Shown: one piece after another, positions 55,341 to 63,745 of the stretch
Layout: every line of letters starts with the position of its first letter
Position numbering within the stretch: position 1 is the first letter of the stretch
From: Ectopseudomonas composti
Lineage (GTDB): Bacteria; Pseudomonadota; Gammaproteobacteria; Pseudomonadales; Pseudomonadaceae
DNA: 64,000 nucleotides
NCBI RefSeq assembly: GCF_900115475.1
Contig: NZ_FOWP01000013.1
Location: 62,001-126,000, forward strand
Direction: 5' to 3'
Notes under the pieces: model-generated
What the model was told of the DNA's origin: nothing
The model's database searches: none
The model's input: only the letters and a program-made list of their open reading frames with translations
Translations under genes and position numbers: made by a program

Positions 55341-55745
55341 ATGAGCCGCTCGATCAATCTTTTCATCAAAAGAGCACTCCCCGAGCGCGAGATCGTCATG
55401 CGCCTCAACCGAAAAATCCCCGATGGGATCGAGTCGCTCGAATATCCCAAGGAGCGCGCAGCTGTCTTTCTTCAGTACGCTGACCACGAGGCCGAATTCC
55501 AGCAAAGTCTGGGGCTCTCCTGGGCGTCGGAGGAGCTGAGCCTTGACGATGTAAAGCTGGCCACCCAGTTGGCCAATGTACTGTCCACAGACGTCTTGCT
55601 GGAACCTGAGCACCTGGCTCTGCCTGATGGCTACACTTGGTGTCTCGCGACGATGAACAAGCAACTGTATGCAGTCGACACCATTGACGTCGAAGATGGG
55701 ATCGCTCTGAAACCGCATACCCGGAAGATCCTGCTCACCACCTGA
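55341..55745 (+). CDS. Hypothetical protein in immunity array
   Basis: A 134-residue protein, starting MSRSINLFIKRALPEREIV. The start at 55341 is chosen over a frame from 55263; another ATG at 55398 (MRLNRKIPDGIESLEYP) is possible. The stretch 55171-55340 shows no gene. No family is recognised. It belongs to the series of small genes behind the toxin. Confidence 0.55.
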   Translation: MSRSINLFIKRALPEREIVMRLNRKIPDGIESLEYPKERAAVFLQYADHEAEFQQSLGLSWASEELSLDDVKLATQLANVLSTDVLLEPEHLALPDGYTWCLATMNKQLYAVDTIDVEDGIALKPHTRKILLTT

Positions 55746-55786
55746 AAGACGCTCACCTTGCTACCCTGACCACCAGTGACTAGCTC

Positions 55787-56221
55787 ATGACATCCATCGA
55801 AAACGCACTATCGAGGACGGTTCTCGAACTCAGCGACTATGGCGAAGCTGCAGAGGCACTAAATCTGCGTTGGCAGCTAGCCGTCGACACCCTCTATCGC
55901 CTTCTCTCTAGCGACCTCCTCTATATCCCAGCGTTGAAAGCTGATGACTCGTCAACGATGAATCCTGCTGCACTCGATTATATAAAGTCACTTGCCCGTC
56001 ATGACCCTTTCAGCTCGGACGTCGAGGAAACCTCACATTGGTATCTATGGAATATCAGTGCCACAGACAGATGCCATAGCCTTATCGAGAAGTATGGAAT
56101 TCGTGATCTTCCTCAAGGGGAGCTAAGTCAGGGGCTTGTCACAGCGCTCCACGGCCTATTCGCTGAAAACCAGGTTGCCTGGAGTGACTACCCCCTGATA
56201 GCCAGAAGCACGGATCAATGA
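55787..56221 (+). CDS. Hypothetical protein in immunity array
   Basis: A 144-residue soluble helical protein (TVLELSDYGEAAEALNLRWQ). The N-terminal 25 residues recall the gene at 54154, while the rest differs. No catalytic motif is visible. Probably an immunity protein to a toxin type not encoded here. Confidence 0.6.
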   Translation: MTSIENALSRTVLELSDYGEAAEALNLRWQLAVDTLYRLLSSDLLYIPALKADDSSTMNPAALDYIKSLARHDPFSSDVEETSHWYLWNISATDRCHSLIEKYGIRDLPQGELSQGLVTALHGLFAENQVAWSDYPLIARSTDQ

Positions 56222-56302
56222 TACCTACGCACGTTCTTCACGGCTAATTCAGCGTACCGTTGCCGGCCTGCGTCAGGAAAATCTTAGGCGAGAACAACAC
56301 AC

Positions 56303-56773
56303 ATGCATAATGATCAACTATTCAGTCTTATTGATTTCAAGAAAGCTAACAACGATCCAGCTACTTCCGGCATCGACTACGTGCAAGCTGTATATGCCAC
56401 TACTCCCTTGCACTTCGATTTCCTCCTCCATTACGCACAACTAATATCTCCCTCAATAGAAGTTTTCGACAACCGGGCATTTATTGGCGAGCTTTTCGAT
56501 GCGAATCGTTACCTAGACCTCATAAAAACAACACAAGATATGGATCGTGCCCAGTATTGGATGAATTTACTGGAAATCACAGGACTGTTTGATAACTTGA
56601 CAACCGAGCAGGCTATCGCTCTAGCGCAAATAATCTCCCAATACTGGAACAGTAATCTACTTACCAAACACGGCGGTTCATGCGGAGAAGCTCGTTATAT
56701 TTGCGACGCCGATAGCGGTGAAGTCTTCGTCACCATAGCCAGATGGTCCCTCGCAGATGCAGAAGAGCAATGA
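56303..56773 (+). CDS. Hypothetical protein in immunity array
   Basis: A 156-residue acidic protein, starting MHNDQLFSLIDFKKANNDP. It is AT-richer than the chromosome and mostly helical (LHFDFLLHYAQLIS; LTTEQAIALAQIISQYW), ending with a beta-rich segment. No family is recognised. Confidence 0.6.
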   Translation: MHNDQLFSLIDFKKANNDPATSGIDYVQAVYATTPLHFDFLLHYAQLISPSIEVFDNRAFIGELFDANRYLDLIKTTQDMDRAQYWMNLLEITGLFDNLTTEQAIALAQIISQYWNSNLLTKHGGSCGEARYICDADSGEVFVTIARWSLADAEEQ

Positions 56774-56870
56774 GTTAATCCATCACCAGCGAGTTGCGCA
56801 TCGACGCTTCATTCCTGGCGGGAAAGTGACAGGCTTCCCCAACCAAGTTGCCAGATCTTAAGGGGTAGTA

Positions 56871-57350
56871 ATGAACGAATATTTTCCCGAGCTTGCTAAG
56901 CGCAACCTGGTTGACTGGCCTACTCTGGCGATCGGCTTGAATAACGGCTGGATAAACAAGGACGCAGTATCCGAGCATGCCTTCAAGCTACTGTCTGCCG
57001 GTCAGCAGGACAGTGATATTGCCGTTCTGGCCGGCAGCGACGCCCTGAGTGATGACGAAGTAGTCGCCTTGCTGGCAACCCTGTGCAAGAAAGAGGGTAT
57101 CGATCTTCAGGAAAAGCAGTTGCATGCTCTGAAGAAATGGCGGCTAGCCATGCTCTCGGACCTGCAACATTCCTCGTTTGCCAACGAGGACAAGATCGAA
57201 CGGTTGCAGGAGCTCTATGCGGAGTTCGGCTACCCGGACGATATGGCCGCATGCAGCATCTACGCGCAAAACGATGTCGATCCAGTCGATGCACTACATA
57301 AAGTCGTCGCGGCTCTGGAACAGTGCTTTGTCAGCGACACCTGCAAATAG
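56871..57350 (+). CDS. DUF2247-like immunity protein
   Basis: A 159-residue protein that fits the DUF2247 pattern: NLVDWPTLAIGLNNGWINKDAVSEHA, then a Leu-rich IAVLAGSDALSDDEVVALL and a C-terminal FGYPDDMAACSIYAQND. Proteins of this family are found as immunity genes beside polymorphic toxins. It is the last gene of the array and is followed by a remnant of a monooxygenase gene. The family name is from memory. Confidence 0.7.
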   Translation: MNEYFPELAKRNLVDWPTLAIGLNNGWINKDAVSEHAFKLLSAGQQDSDIAVLAGSDALSDDEVVALLATLCKKEGIDLQEKQLHALKKWRLAMLSDLQHSSFANEDKIERLQELYAEFGYPDDMAACSIYAQNDVDPVDALHKVVAALEQCFVSDTCK

Positions 57351-57354
57351 GCTG

Positions 57355-57471
57355 CTCCCACGCCTCTCGCTCACCCTTCCAAGCATGCAACTCGCGCTTC
57401 TGCGCCCTCAATGCGGTGCACTCAGCAAGCAGGTCCAAGCGCTCCAGTGTAGCTAGTCCCGAAGGTCGAAA
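57355..57471 (-). pseudogene. Remnant of FAD monooxygenase gene (internal deletion)
   Basis: The minus strand codes for RPSGLATLERLDLLAECTAL joined directly to AQKRELHAWKGEREAWE. These match residues of about 50-71 and the last 17 residues of the intact monooxygenase at 59251-60534, with about 340 residues missing between. At DNA level 57355-57405 matches 59254-59304 at 49 of 51 bases. It lies directly behind the immunity array. Confidence 0.85.
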
Positions 57472-57528
57472 GCGCTTTGCCCCCTCTCCGGGAACCGGGG
57501 AACAAGGGCGCAGGATCGCGGGCAAGAA

Positions 57529-57560
57529 AAAACCCGTGAGAGCCAATCTGCACGGGTTTC
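57529..57560 (-). terminator. Terminator of the 201-aa membrane protein gene
   Basis: AACCCGTG and CACGGGTT pair across a 12-nt loop; on the minus strand the stem is followed by TTTTTTC. It lies 16 bp after the stop at 57576. Confidence 0.75.
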
Positions 57561-57575
57561 GATTTAACAGCGCGG

Positions 57576-58181
57576 TTACTGCACAGATGATAGCGCGTCA
57601 TTAGCTGCAGAGGTCGGCACCAGAATTGCGGCCTCGGCTTGGCAGGCGCGGTTAATACGGTAACTCAGCTCTTCAAACAGGTCATCAGCATCAAGGCCTT
57701 TCCCGTCAGCATCGCGCAAGTTTCCATAACGGAAGACAACGACATGTTTACGAAAGCCCCTCCCTCTGGCCGCGCCCGGCCTTAAGAAAAGACCATCAAG
57801 CCGGCTATATTGGAAGGCAGGTAGCGTATCGACTTTTTCCAACGGAATATGAAAAGTGCTATTAAACTGGAAGTCCTTGTGCGTGCAGTAAGTCTCGATT
57901 TCCATATCGCCAATAGAAGTGTACGGCAACAGACCGTTTGCATTGAAAAACCAGATGCCCTCATCTTTCAGAATCATCAGCGGCTTTGATCCTGCGCCCC
58001 GATTGATCCAAGCCGACGCCAGCAGCCAGACCGCAACCAAAAGCAGCAAGCCCGCAATGGGGCTTGCACCCATGCGGAAAGCCTGAAACGACAGGCCCAT
58101 CAAAAGAAGCCCAATCCCTCCCCCCATAAACAGAACTCGACGCCCCTCTTTAAATTCTACGTCGCTCGCCGTTATTTCCAT
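57576..58181 (-). CDS. Small membrane protein of unknown function
   Basis: A 201-residue protein with two hydrophobic segments near the N-terminus (VLFMGGGIGLLLMGLSFQAF; IAGLLLLVAVWLLASAWI) and a soluble C-terminal half with mixed strands (IWFFNANGLLPYTSIGDMEIE) like STM3941-type or PH-like proteins. The start at ATG 58181 has AAGGAG 7 bp upstream; an in-frame ATG at 58211 lacks such a site. It is flanked on both sides by pieces of a decayed monooxygenase. It could be another immunity gene. Confidence 0.7.
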   Translation of the reverse strand: MEITASDVEFKEGRRVLFMGGGIGLLLMGLSFQAFRMGASPIAGLLLLVAVWLLASAWINRGAGSKPLMILKDEGIWFFNANGLLPYTSIGDMEIETYCTHKDFQFNSTFHIPLEKVDTLPAFQYSRLDGLFLRPGAARGRGFRKHVVVFRYGNLRDADGKGLDADDLFEELSYRINRACQAEAAILVPTSAANDALSSVQ

Positions 58182-58299
58182 GTTGACTCCTTTTGATTTA
58201 TCGATTTCCATTCGGTCAGTTACTGTCGGCCACCCGACACAAACATTGAGGATGTGATTTTTGCGAGTTTGAGTGCTTTAAGAAACCTTCCTTGAAATT

Positions 58300-58482
58300 C
58301 AGAACAGAACGACCATCCTTGAAGTTGCTGCCAAAAAGGCAGCAGAAGAAGCCCCGCGCCAACCAACTGCAACTCGCTGAGCGCTCCAAAATACGTACGG
58401 CTAAAACCTGCGGAGGCAAGCCGATGGCGCGGGCCAGACAGGCCGTGTCGGCTCTCACGATGACAATCGGCGCCCCCTTCAA
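58300..58482 (-). pseudogene. Frameshifted N-terminal remnant of FAD monooxygenase
   Basis: From 58482 the minus strand reads GAPIVIVRADTACLARAIGL and AVRILERS, matching the N-terminus of the monooxygenase at 60534 (GLPIAIVGAGTAGLATAIFL, AVRLLERV). After a frameshift near 58380 the similarity continues as LQLVGAGLLLLP (intact: LQPVGAGILLQP). The FAD glycines are lost. Nothing else is seen in 58212-58562. Confidence 0.75.
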
Positions 58483-58562
58483 ACGCTCTCCCGTTGGCTG
58501 CCACGCAGTCTATCTAGGCTGAGCAGCCTGGGCTGAGAACTACCGCGCAACGCCAGCGGGCG

Positions 58563-58985
58563 TCAGAGGAACATGCAACCGGAAGCCTCGATGCGCTGAC
58601 CGTTGACCCAACGCCCGCCCTCGCCTCGCTCCGATATCGTCAGGCTGGTGCGGTCCAGTGCCGTGTTGCCCGCGACAAGGGCGTTGAGCTGGGTGTTATC
58701 GCGTACAGCGCCATGGACGAAGTCGGTCTCGATGGCTCCGGGCGCTAACACATTGGCCGTGATGCCAGGCGGCCCTGGTTCCTTGATTATGTAGCGGATC
58801 CACACCTCAGTGGCATCCTTCATCGCCACATAGACAGCAAAACCAGACAGGCTGAAAGGCGCCAGGCCGCTGGAAACATTAAGGATGCGTCAATCGTCGG
58901 CCAATAGCGGCATCAGGGCGCGAACGCCGAGCGCGCTGATTTCCTCGCTCAGTGCCTGCGCCTGGCCGGCCTGGCGCTGTATGGT
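58563..58985 (-). pseudogene. Short-chain dehydrogenase remnant
   Basis: The minus strand codes for an SDR C-terminal half: RILNVSSGLA, then FAVYVAMKDATE at the YxxxK site, and GITANVLAPGAIETDF. Upstream, ISALGVRALMPLLADD is separated from it by a stop codon, and the N-terminal cofactor fold is missing. Only 88 codons remain open after an internal ATG at 58829. Confidence 0.75.
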
Positions 58986-59242
58986 CGCGCCCGCTAGTTG
59001 CTGAGTTGGAAAACCTTTTCCGTCAGGATGCTCACGCCCTGAGTGAAAGGTTGTGCGTGGACATGCCTGCGGAAATAGCCAAGCGCCTTGTCACGCCGCG
59101 TCTCGATGAATTTCTTGCCCGACATCCGGCGCTGGAAATCGAGCTTGGTTGCAGCGACCTGCGCATCGATCCTCTGCGGGAGGGGTTCGACTGTGTATTG
59201 CTCATCGGCGCCATCGATGACGACAGTCTAGTGCTCGGCTAA
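58985..59242 (+). pseudogene. LysR-type regulator remnant
   Basis: The plus strand codes for a piece of a LysR co-inducer domain (LCVDMPAEIAKRLVTPRLDEFLARHP, then LRIDPLREGFDCVL) and stops at 59242 after about 85 residues. The helix-turn-helix is missing. Its left end abuts the SDR remnant, so a divergent LysR/SDR pair has been broken here. Confidence 0.75.
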
Positions 59243-59250
59243 AACAAGCC

Positions 59251-60534
59251 TCACTCCCAGGCCTCTCGCTCACCCTTCCAGGCATGCAACTCGCGCTTCT
59301 GCGCGCCTGACCACAGCCAGCCGCCGCGCGCGCCGACCAGGGTACTGACGGCGTGCTGGCGGCCGAAGTGGTTGTGCCGCGCGAGCATCAGGGCGATATC
59401 GCGCAGCACGGCCAGGGTGTTGCTGTTGGACTGGAACAGCGGCGTCAGCAGGCGGCTGGCCTGGCGGTAGTAACGCAGGTGATCACGACGAGCATCGCCG
59501 TAACGAGCGAAGATGGCGTTCCAGTCGAGCGAATCCTGAGCCGCATCGTCAGCCTCGCCCAATGCATCAGCCAGTGCAGCGGCATCGACCAGCGCCATAT
59601 TGGCGCCCTGCCCCAATTGCGGGCTCATGGCATGGGCGCAATCACCGATGGCTAGCACACGACCGTCGCTCCAGCGTTGCATGCGCACGTCCGCGTAGGC
59701 CGCCAGGGTCAGTTGCGTAGGGTCATCGATCTGCTGCAGATAGGCCTCCGAAGCCTCGCCGGCGAGGCTGCGCACGCGGGTTTTCCAGGCCTGCAGGCCG
59801 CTGCTGCGCCAACTCTCGTGCTCGTTCAGTGGCAGGCTCCAGAACAGACTGGTCAGCGACGTCTGGCGCGCGTGGTGGGTGCAGCCGGTCGGCATCAACC
59901 CGAACATCTCACGGCAGCCGCGGTACCACTGGCGCAACTCGCCGGACTCGGTCGCCGGCGAAGTCGGCAACATGCTCCACAGAGCGCCCCAGGGATAGGG
60001 TCGCGACCACTGCCGCACCTGCATCTGCGCGCGCAGGGTCGAGCGTGTGCCATCGGCCAGGATCAGCGCGGCGAAATCACCCAGGGGTTGTTCGCTGCCA
60101 TCCGCCTGCTCCTGCAGCAGGCGCACATGGCCGCTGGCCTGCTCGAAGCGGCTCACCGCCACGCCGGTTTCCACCTGCACACCTGCCCGCTGCGCGGCAT
60201 TGAGCAATGCCGTCATCAACACCCCGCGGTGAATGCCCAGGCCGAAACTGCCTGGCTGCCAGTCGTGATAACGGGTGTCGAGGATCACCCGGCCCTGGCA
60301 GCTGGTGCCGTACAGGCGGCTAACCGGCGCGCCCAGTGCAGTGCACTCGGCCAGCAAGCCCAGGCGCTGCAGAACGGCCAGGCCCGAAGGCTGCAACAAG
60401 ATGCCGGCGCCCACCGGCTGCAGTTGCTCGACCCGCTCCAGCAGACGCACCGCATACCCCTGACGGGCAAGGAATATCGCCGTGGCGAGACCCGCGGTAC
60501 CCGCCCCTACGATGGCTATCGGCAATCCATTCAC
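59251..60534 (-). CDS. FAD-dependent monooxygenase (UbiH/aromatic hydroxylase type)
   Basis: A 427-residue class A flavin monooxygenase. The dinucleotide motif is IAIVGAGTAGLATAIFLARQ at the start, the DG motif is ALILADGTRSTLR (about 165) and the GD motif is GDCAHAMSPQLGQGANMAL (about 290). The start is taken as GTG 60534 (NGLPIAIVG). Such enzymes hydroxylate aromatic or quinone-like rings with NAD(P)H and O2; the substrate is unknown. Two decayed partial copies lie 1-2 kb downstream. Confidence 0.88.
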   Translation of the reverse strand: MNGLPIAIVGAGTAGLATAIFLARQGYAVRLLERVEQLQPVGAGILLQPSGLAVLQRLGLLAECTALGAPVSRLYGTSCQGRVILDTRYHDWQPGSFGLGIHRGVLMTALLNAAQRAGVQVETGVAVSRFEQASGHVRLLQEQADGSEQPLGDFAALILADGTRSTLRAQMQVRQWSRPYPWGALWSMLPTSPATESGELRQWYRGCREMFGLMPTGCTHHARQTSLTSLFWSLPLNEHESWRSSGLQAWKTRVRSLAGEASEAYLQQIDDPTQLTLAAYADVRMQRWSDGRVLAIGDCAHAMSPQLGQGANMALVDAAALADALGEADDAAQDSLDWNAIFARYGDARRDHLRYYRQASRLLTPLFQSNSNTLAVLRDIALMLARHNHFGRQHAVSTLVGARGGWLWSGAQKRELHAWKGEREAWE

Positions 60535-60677
60535 AGCTACTCTCCCTGTTCGATCAGGCGATTCTAACCGCGATGTCGCCCACTTCGCTCTATACCTCCG
60601 CACAGTTGAACGGCGCGGCTTGCAGACGCGTCGCCCACTCCACTATGGTGGCGCACCCACTGGTACAAGGATCGACC

Positions 60678-61247
60678 ATGCGCTGGAATTTCTGGACAGG
60701 TTTCACCGCCCTGGCCCTGCTCATGCTTGGGTTCTATCTGCTCAATCCACTGGGCCCAGCTAGCCTCGACCCTCGGGCCCGCCTCGCGGGCTACGTGCCC
60801 TATCAGGTGCCAGCCAACTCGATGGCCCCCACCCTGCTGGCGGGCGATCACATTCTCAGCAGCGTCTGGGCCTATGTCGGCAAAGAGCCTGCACGTGGTG
60901 ACGTGGTGGTCTTTGTGAGCCCGTTGAACGACATCGGCTACGTCAAGCGCATCATCGGTCTTCCGGGCGACCGTCTGGCAATGCACGATCATCGCGTTTA
61001 CATCAACGGTAAGTTGCTGGACGAGCCTTACCTGCCGCCAGCACCCACCATAGAGACGCCACATCAGGACTACGGCAACCTGGCAGAAACGCACATCGCC
61101 GATGGCGAGTTCTTCATGCTTGGTGACAACCGCCGAAACTCCGCTGATAGCCGGCTCTGGGGCAGTGTGCCGCGAGCGAACCTGATCGGTCGTGTCGAGC
61201 GCATCTGGTGGGCACAGGATCCGCAGCGAACAGGCAAGGTGCGCTGA
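60678..61247 (+). CDS. Signal peptidase I, short form
   Basis: A 189-residue S26 peptidase with one N-terminal membrane helix (FTALALLMLGFYLLNP). The catalytic Ser48 is in VPANSMAPTLLAGD and Lys90 in GYVKRIIGLPGDRL; the box GDNRRNSADSR is complete. The main Pseudomonas LepB (about 284 residues) has a longer membrane part, so this is probably a second, accessory signal peptidase. The start at ATG 60678 (MRWNFWTG) is preferred to longer frames. Confidence 0.88.
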   Translation: MRWNFWTGFTALALLMLGFYLLNPLGPASLDPRARLAGYVPYQVPANSMAPTLLAGDHILSSVWAYVGKEPARGDVVVFVSPLNDIGYVKRIIGLPGDRLAMHDHRVYINGKLLDEPYLPPAPTIETPHQDYGNLAETHIADGEFFMLGDNRRNSADSRLWGSVPRANLIGRVERIWWAQDPQRTGKVR

Positions 61248-61277
61248 TCGGGCAAGGATCCGTACCCGGCCTGGTGC

Positions 61278-61703
61278 TCAGGGCTTGTCCGGGCGAATAT
61301 CGAAGCCGCCCTTGTTCTGACTGACGATACGCAGGTATTGGACTTCCCCACTTTTCACCGGCACTGCCACCTCGCGCAGCAGGCGGCCCATGCCGCACAA
61401 GGTGTCATCCATGCGATCCGGCGTGATGCCGACCACACGCGTACCAGGCGGCACCTGGAAGGTGGCGACCTCACCGACGCCGATGCGCGCAGCGACCTTA
61501 CGGTCCACCTCGATGGCCACGAAGCAGCCGCCGCCCATCATCCCGAAATCGCGGTTGACCACGATCTGCGCGCCGCTCGCCTGCGCCTCCTGAAACGCCA
61601 GCAGACGATCTTCAGGTACCGGTTTGATGTTTTCCGGATCACCTCGAAACGATGAACAACCAGCCAGCAACAGCAGAGGTAGAACGATGAGAGTCGAACG
61701 CAT
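61278..61703 (-). CDS. Lipoprotein of unknown function
   Basis: A 141-residue protein with a lipoprotein signal (TLIVLPLLLLAGCSS, lipidated Cys at about 16). The mature part has VVNRDFGMMGGGCFVAIEVDRKVAARIGVGE and VPPGTRVVGI, a beta-rich pattern seen in DUF2846-like envelope proteins. GGAGG lies 6 bp before the ATG at 61703. The upstream gap (61704-61887) has no gene. Confidence 0.85.
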   Translation of the reverse strand: MRSTLIVLPLLLLAGCSSFRGDPENIKPVPEDRLLAFQEAQASGAQIVVNRDFGMMGGGCFVAIEVDRKVAARIGVGEVATFQVPPGTRVVGITPDRMDDTLCGMGRLLREVAVPVKSGEVQYLRIVSQNKGGFDIRPDKP

Positions 61704-61887
61704 GAAGCCCTCCATGGGCAGATGAGTGCCGCCTGAGTATTGGTGTTGGCGAGCCTGTGAGCAAGGTATCGATGGTGGCGATGTTCAGTAGCACAAGCAT
61801 CGATTTCATCAATGAACAGCGCGATGTTTTCATTGCTCTCGAACCCAGCGCCACCCCACTCGGCGCAACTGACCGGAGACAATCAGC

Positions 61888-62154
61888 ATGAAATTCGCAG
61901 CCATCACCGCCACCGTCCTTGCCGCCTTCGCCCCCCTGGCCTTTGCCAACGAGAAAGCACCCGCCAGCGCCAAGGTGGACGTGCAGGAATACCAGTACGG
62001 CATGCAGCTGGACATCGACCAGGTGCTGCAGCGCACCGACAACAGCCGCAAGAACGGTGTAGTGCCCAGCGTGTTGGTCTACCGCGACAGCCAGGGTGAC
62101 GTGCACGCTGTGCGCTTCATGGAATGGGGCGGGCTGAGCAGCCAGAATGGCTAA
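61888..62154 (+). CDS. DUF2790 family exported protein
   Basis: An 88-residue secreted protein with a signal peptide (1-20, ending LAFA) and the DUF2790 core: VDVQEYQYGMQLDIDQVLQR and VPSVLVYRDSQGDVHAVRF. The family is almost limited to Pseudomonas and is often copper-responsive or of unknown role. The ATG at 61888 has GGAGA upstream. Confidence 0.88.
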   Translation: MKFAAITATVLAAFAPLAFANEKAPASAKVDVQEYQYGMQLDIDQVLQRTDNSRKNGVVPSVLVYRDSQGDVHAVRFMEWGGLSSQNG

Positions 62155-62226
62155 GCATCCGCTGAATACTTGCTGCTCGTCGGCACTGCTGCCCCGGTCG
62201 CATCACGCGAGCGGGGCACTGTCGTT

Positions 62227-62664
62227 TCAGCCTTGCAGACGTTTGACCAGACGCGCCTGCAGCGCTTCCAGTTCGGCCGGGTCAGCCTTGCTAGCTGCGT
62301 GAATGCCCAGGCCCTCGCCCTCGAAGCGCGGGATCACGTGCATGTGGATGTGGAACACCGTCTGCCCGGCAGGCGCACCATTGAACTGCGCGACTTGCAC
62401 GCCAGCCGGCTGCAATTCGTCGACCACGGCCTGGGTGATCTTCTTCACCACAGCCATGACCTTGGCCAGACTGGCGTCGTCGATTTCCAGGATATTGCGC
62501 GCGGCGGCGCGTTTGGGGATCACCAGGCTGTGGCCTTTGGCTTGCGGGAACAGATCGAGGAAGGCCAGTACGTCGTCGTCCTCGTAGAGTTTGTAGCAGG
62601 GCAAGTCGCCACGAATGATCTGGGCGAAGATGTTCTGGGAATCGTAAGTACCGTGCAGGCTCAT
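62227..62664 (-). CDS. HIT family nucleotide hydrolase
   Basis: A 145-residue histidine-triad protein. The motif is FHIHMHVIPRF near residue 103, with FAQIIRGDLPCYKLYEDDDVLAFLD at the start. HIT (Hint-type) proteins hydrolyse nucleotide phosphoramidates and related adenylates. No operon partner is visible. Confidence 0.93.
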   Translation of the reverse strand: MSLHGTYDSQNIFAQIIRGDLPCYKLYEDDDVLAFLDLFPQAKGHSLVIPKRAAARNILEIDDASLAKVMAVVKKITQAVVDELQPAGVQVAQFNGAPAGQTVFHIHMHVIPRFEGEGLGIHAASKADPAELEALQARLVKRLQG

Positions 62665-62817
62665 GCCGATGGGCTCCGTGCCGGGTGGATGAAAACCCGC
62701 ACCATACCGCCTCGTTCACATACAGGGAACCAGGCAGGATTGCTCGAGTCGATGACTACTAGCAGCTGGATCGATTTCCTTCACCACAGTCACTCGTGTT
62801 TTGATCGCCCCTTTCGT

Positions 62818-62961
62818 AGAGGCTGTTCAGGATCTCGCGAGCTAGAGCGATACAAGGCAAAAACAAGCGAGGAAGCGCAGTTTACGAATGGTAAATGAGC
62901 ATTCCGAGCTTGTTTTTAACGCAGTAGCGCCGACGCGCAGCAGATCGTGAACAGGCTCTTA
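62818..62961 (+). repeat. MITE-like palindromic element, copy B
   Basis: A 144-bp copy of the element at 14816-14958, in the same orientation. Its ends are AGAGGCTGTTCAGGATCT and the reverse complement of AGATCGTGAACAGGCTCT, near-perfect inverted repeats. The inner hairpin AAAAACAAGC ... GCTTGTTTTT is kept. It fills most of the 320-bp gap between the HIT and GST genes; nothing else is seen there. Confidence 0.88.
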
Positions 62962-62984
62962 GGCCCCTTCGACCTGGAACCCAC

Positions 62985-63686
62985 ATGACCGACCTCAGCC
63001 CTTTCCACATCACCCGCAAATGGCCTGCCCAGCACCCCGAGCGTCTACAGCTCTACTCGCTGCCCACACCCAATGGGGTCAAGGTCTCGATCATGCTGGA
63101 AGAAATCGGCCTGCCTTACGAGCCTCACCTGGTCGACTTTGGCAGCAACGACCAGTTCAGCCCCGAGTTCCTTTCACTGGCGCCGAACAACAAGATTCCG
63201 GCGATCCTCGATCCCGACGGGCCGAATGGCCACCCGCTGCCGCTGTTCGAGTCCGGCGCGATCCTGATCTACCTCGCGGAAAAGACCGGCAAGCTGCTGC
63301 CGCAGGACGCTGCTGCCCGCTACGAAACGATTCAATGGCTGATGTGGCAGATGGGCGGCCTGGGGCCGATGTTTGGCCAGCTCGGTTTCTTCGTCAAATT
63401 CGCCGGCAGCCAGTTTGAAGACAAGCGTCCACGTGACCGTTACGCCGCTGAATCGGCACGCCTGCTGGGCGTACTCGACCAACACCTGCAAGGCCGTGAC
63501 TGGATCGCTGGCGAATACAGCATCGCCGACATCGCCGTATTCCCCTGGATTCGTACCCTGGCGGATTTCTACGAGGCCGGTGATCTGGTGCAGCTCGAGC
63601 GCTTCACCAACGTGCGCCGCGTGCTCGACGCCTTCCTCGCCCGCCCGGCGGTACAGCGCGGCCTGAACATTCCGGCGCGTAGCTGA
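62985..63686 (+). CDS. Glutathione S-transferase (YfcG / nu-class like)
   Basis: A 233-residue GST with an N-terminal thioredoxin-like domain (LQLYSLPTPNGVKVSIMLEEIG; NNKIPAILDPDG; LFESGAILIYLAEKTG) and a helical C-terminal domain (MWQMGGLGPMFGQLGFFVKFA; IADIAVFPWI). The TPNGVKVS segment is typical of YfcG/Ure2p-type enzymes, which act as disulphide reductases with glutathione. It starts 23 bp after the MITE-like element. Confidence 0.92.
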   Translation: MTDLSPFHITRKWPAQHPERLQLYSLPTPNGVKVSIMLEEIGLPYEPHLVDFGSNDQFSPEFLSLAPNNKIPAILDPDGPNGHPLPLFESGAILIYLAEKTGKLLPQDAAARYETIQWLMWQMGGLGPMFGQLGFFVKFAGSQFEDKRPRDRYAAESARLLGVLDQHLQGRDWIAGEYSIADIAVFPWIRTLADFYEAGDLVQLERFTNVRRVLDAFLARPAVQRGLNIPARS

Positions 63687-63745
63687 TGCGGTTGTGGGAG
63701 TCGGCTGCCGACTCCCGCAACACTGCACCTCTCGATTGGGCTGAC

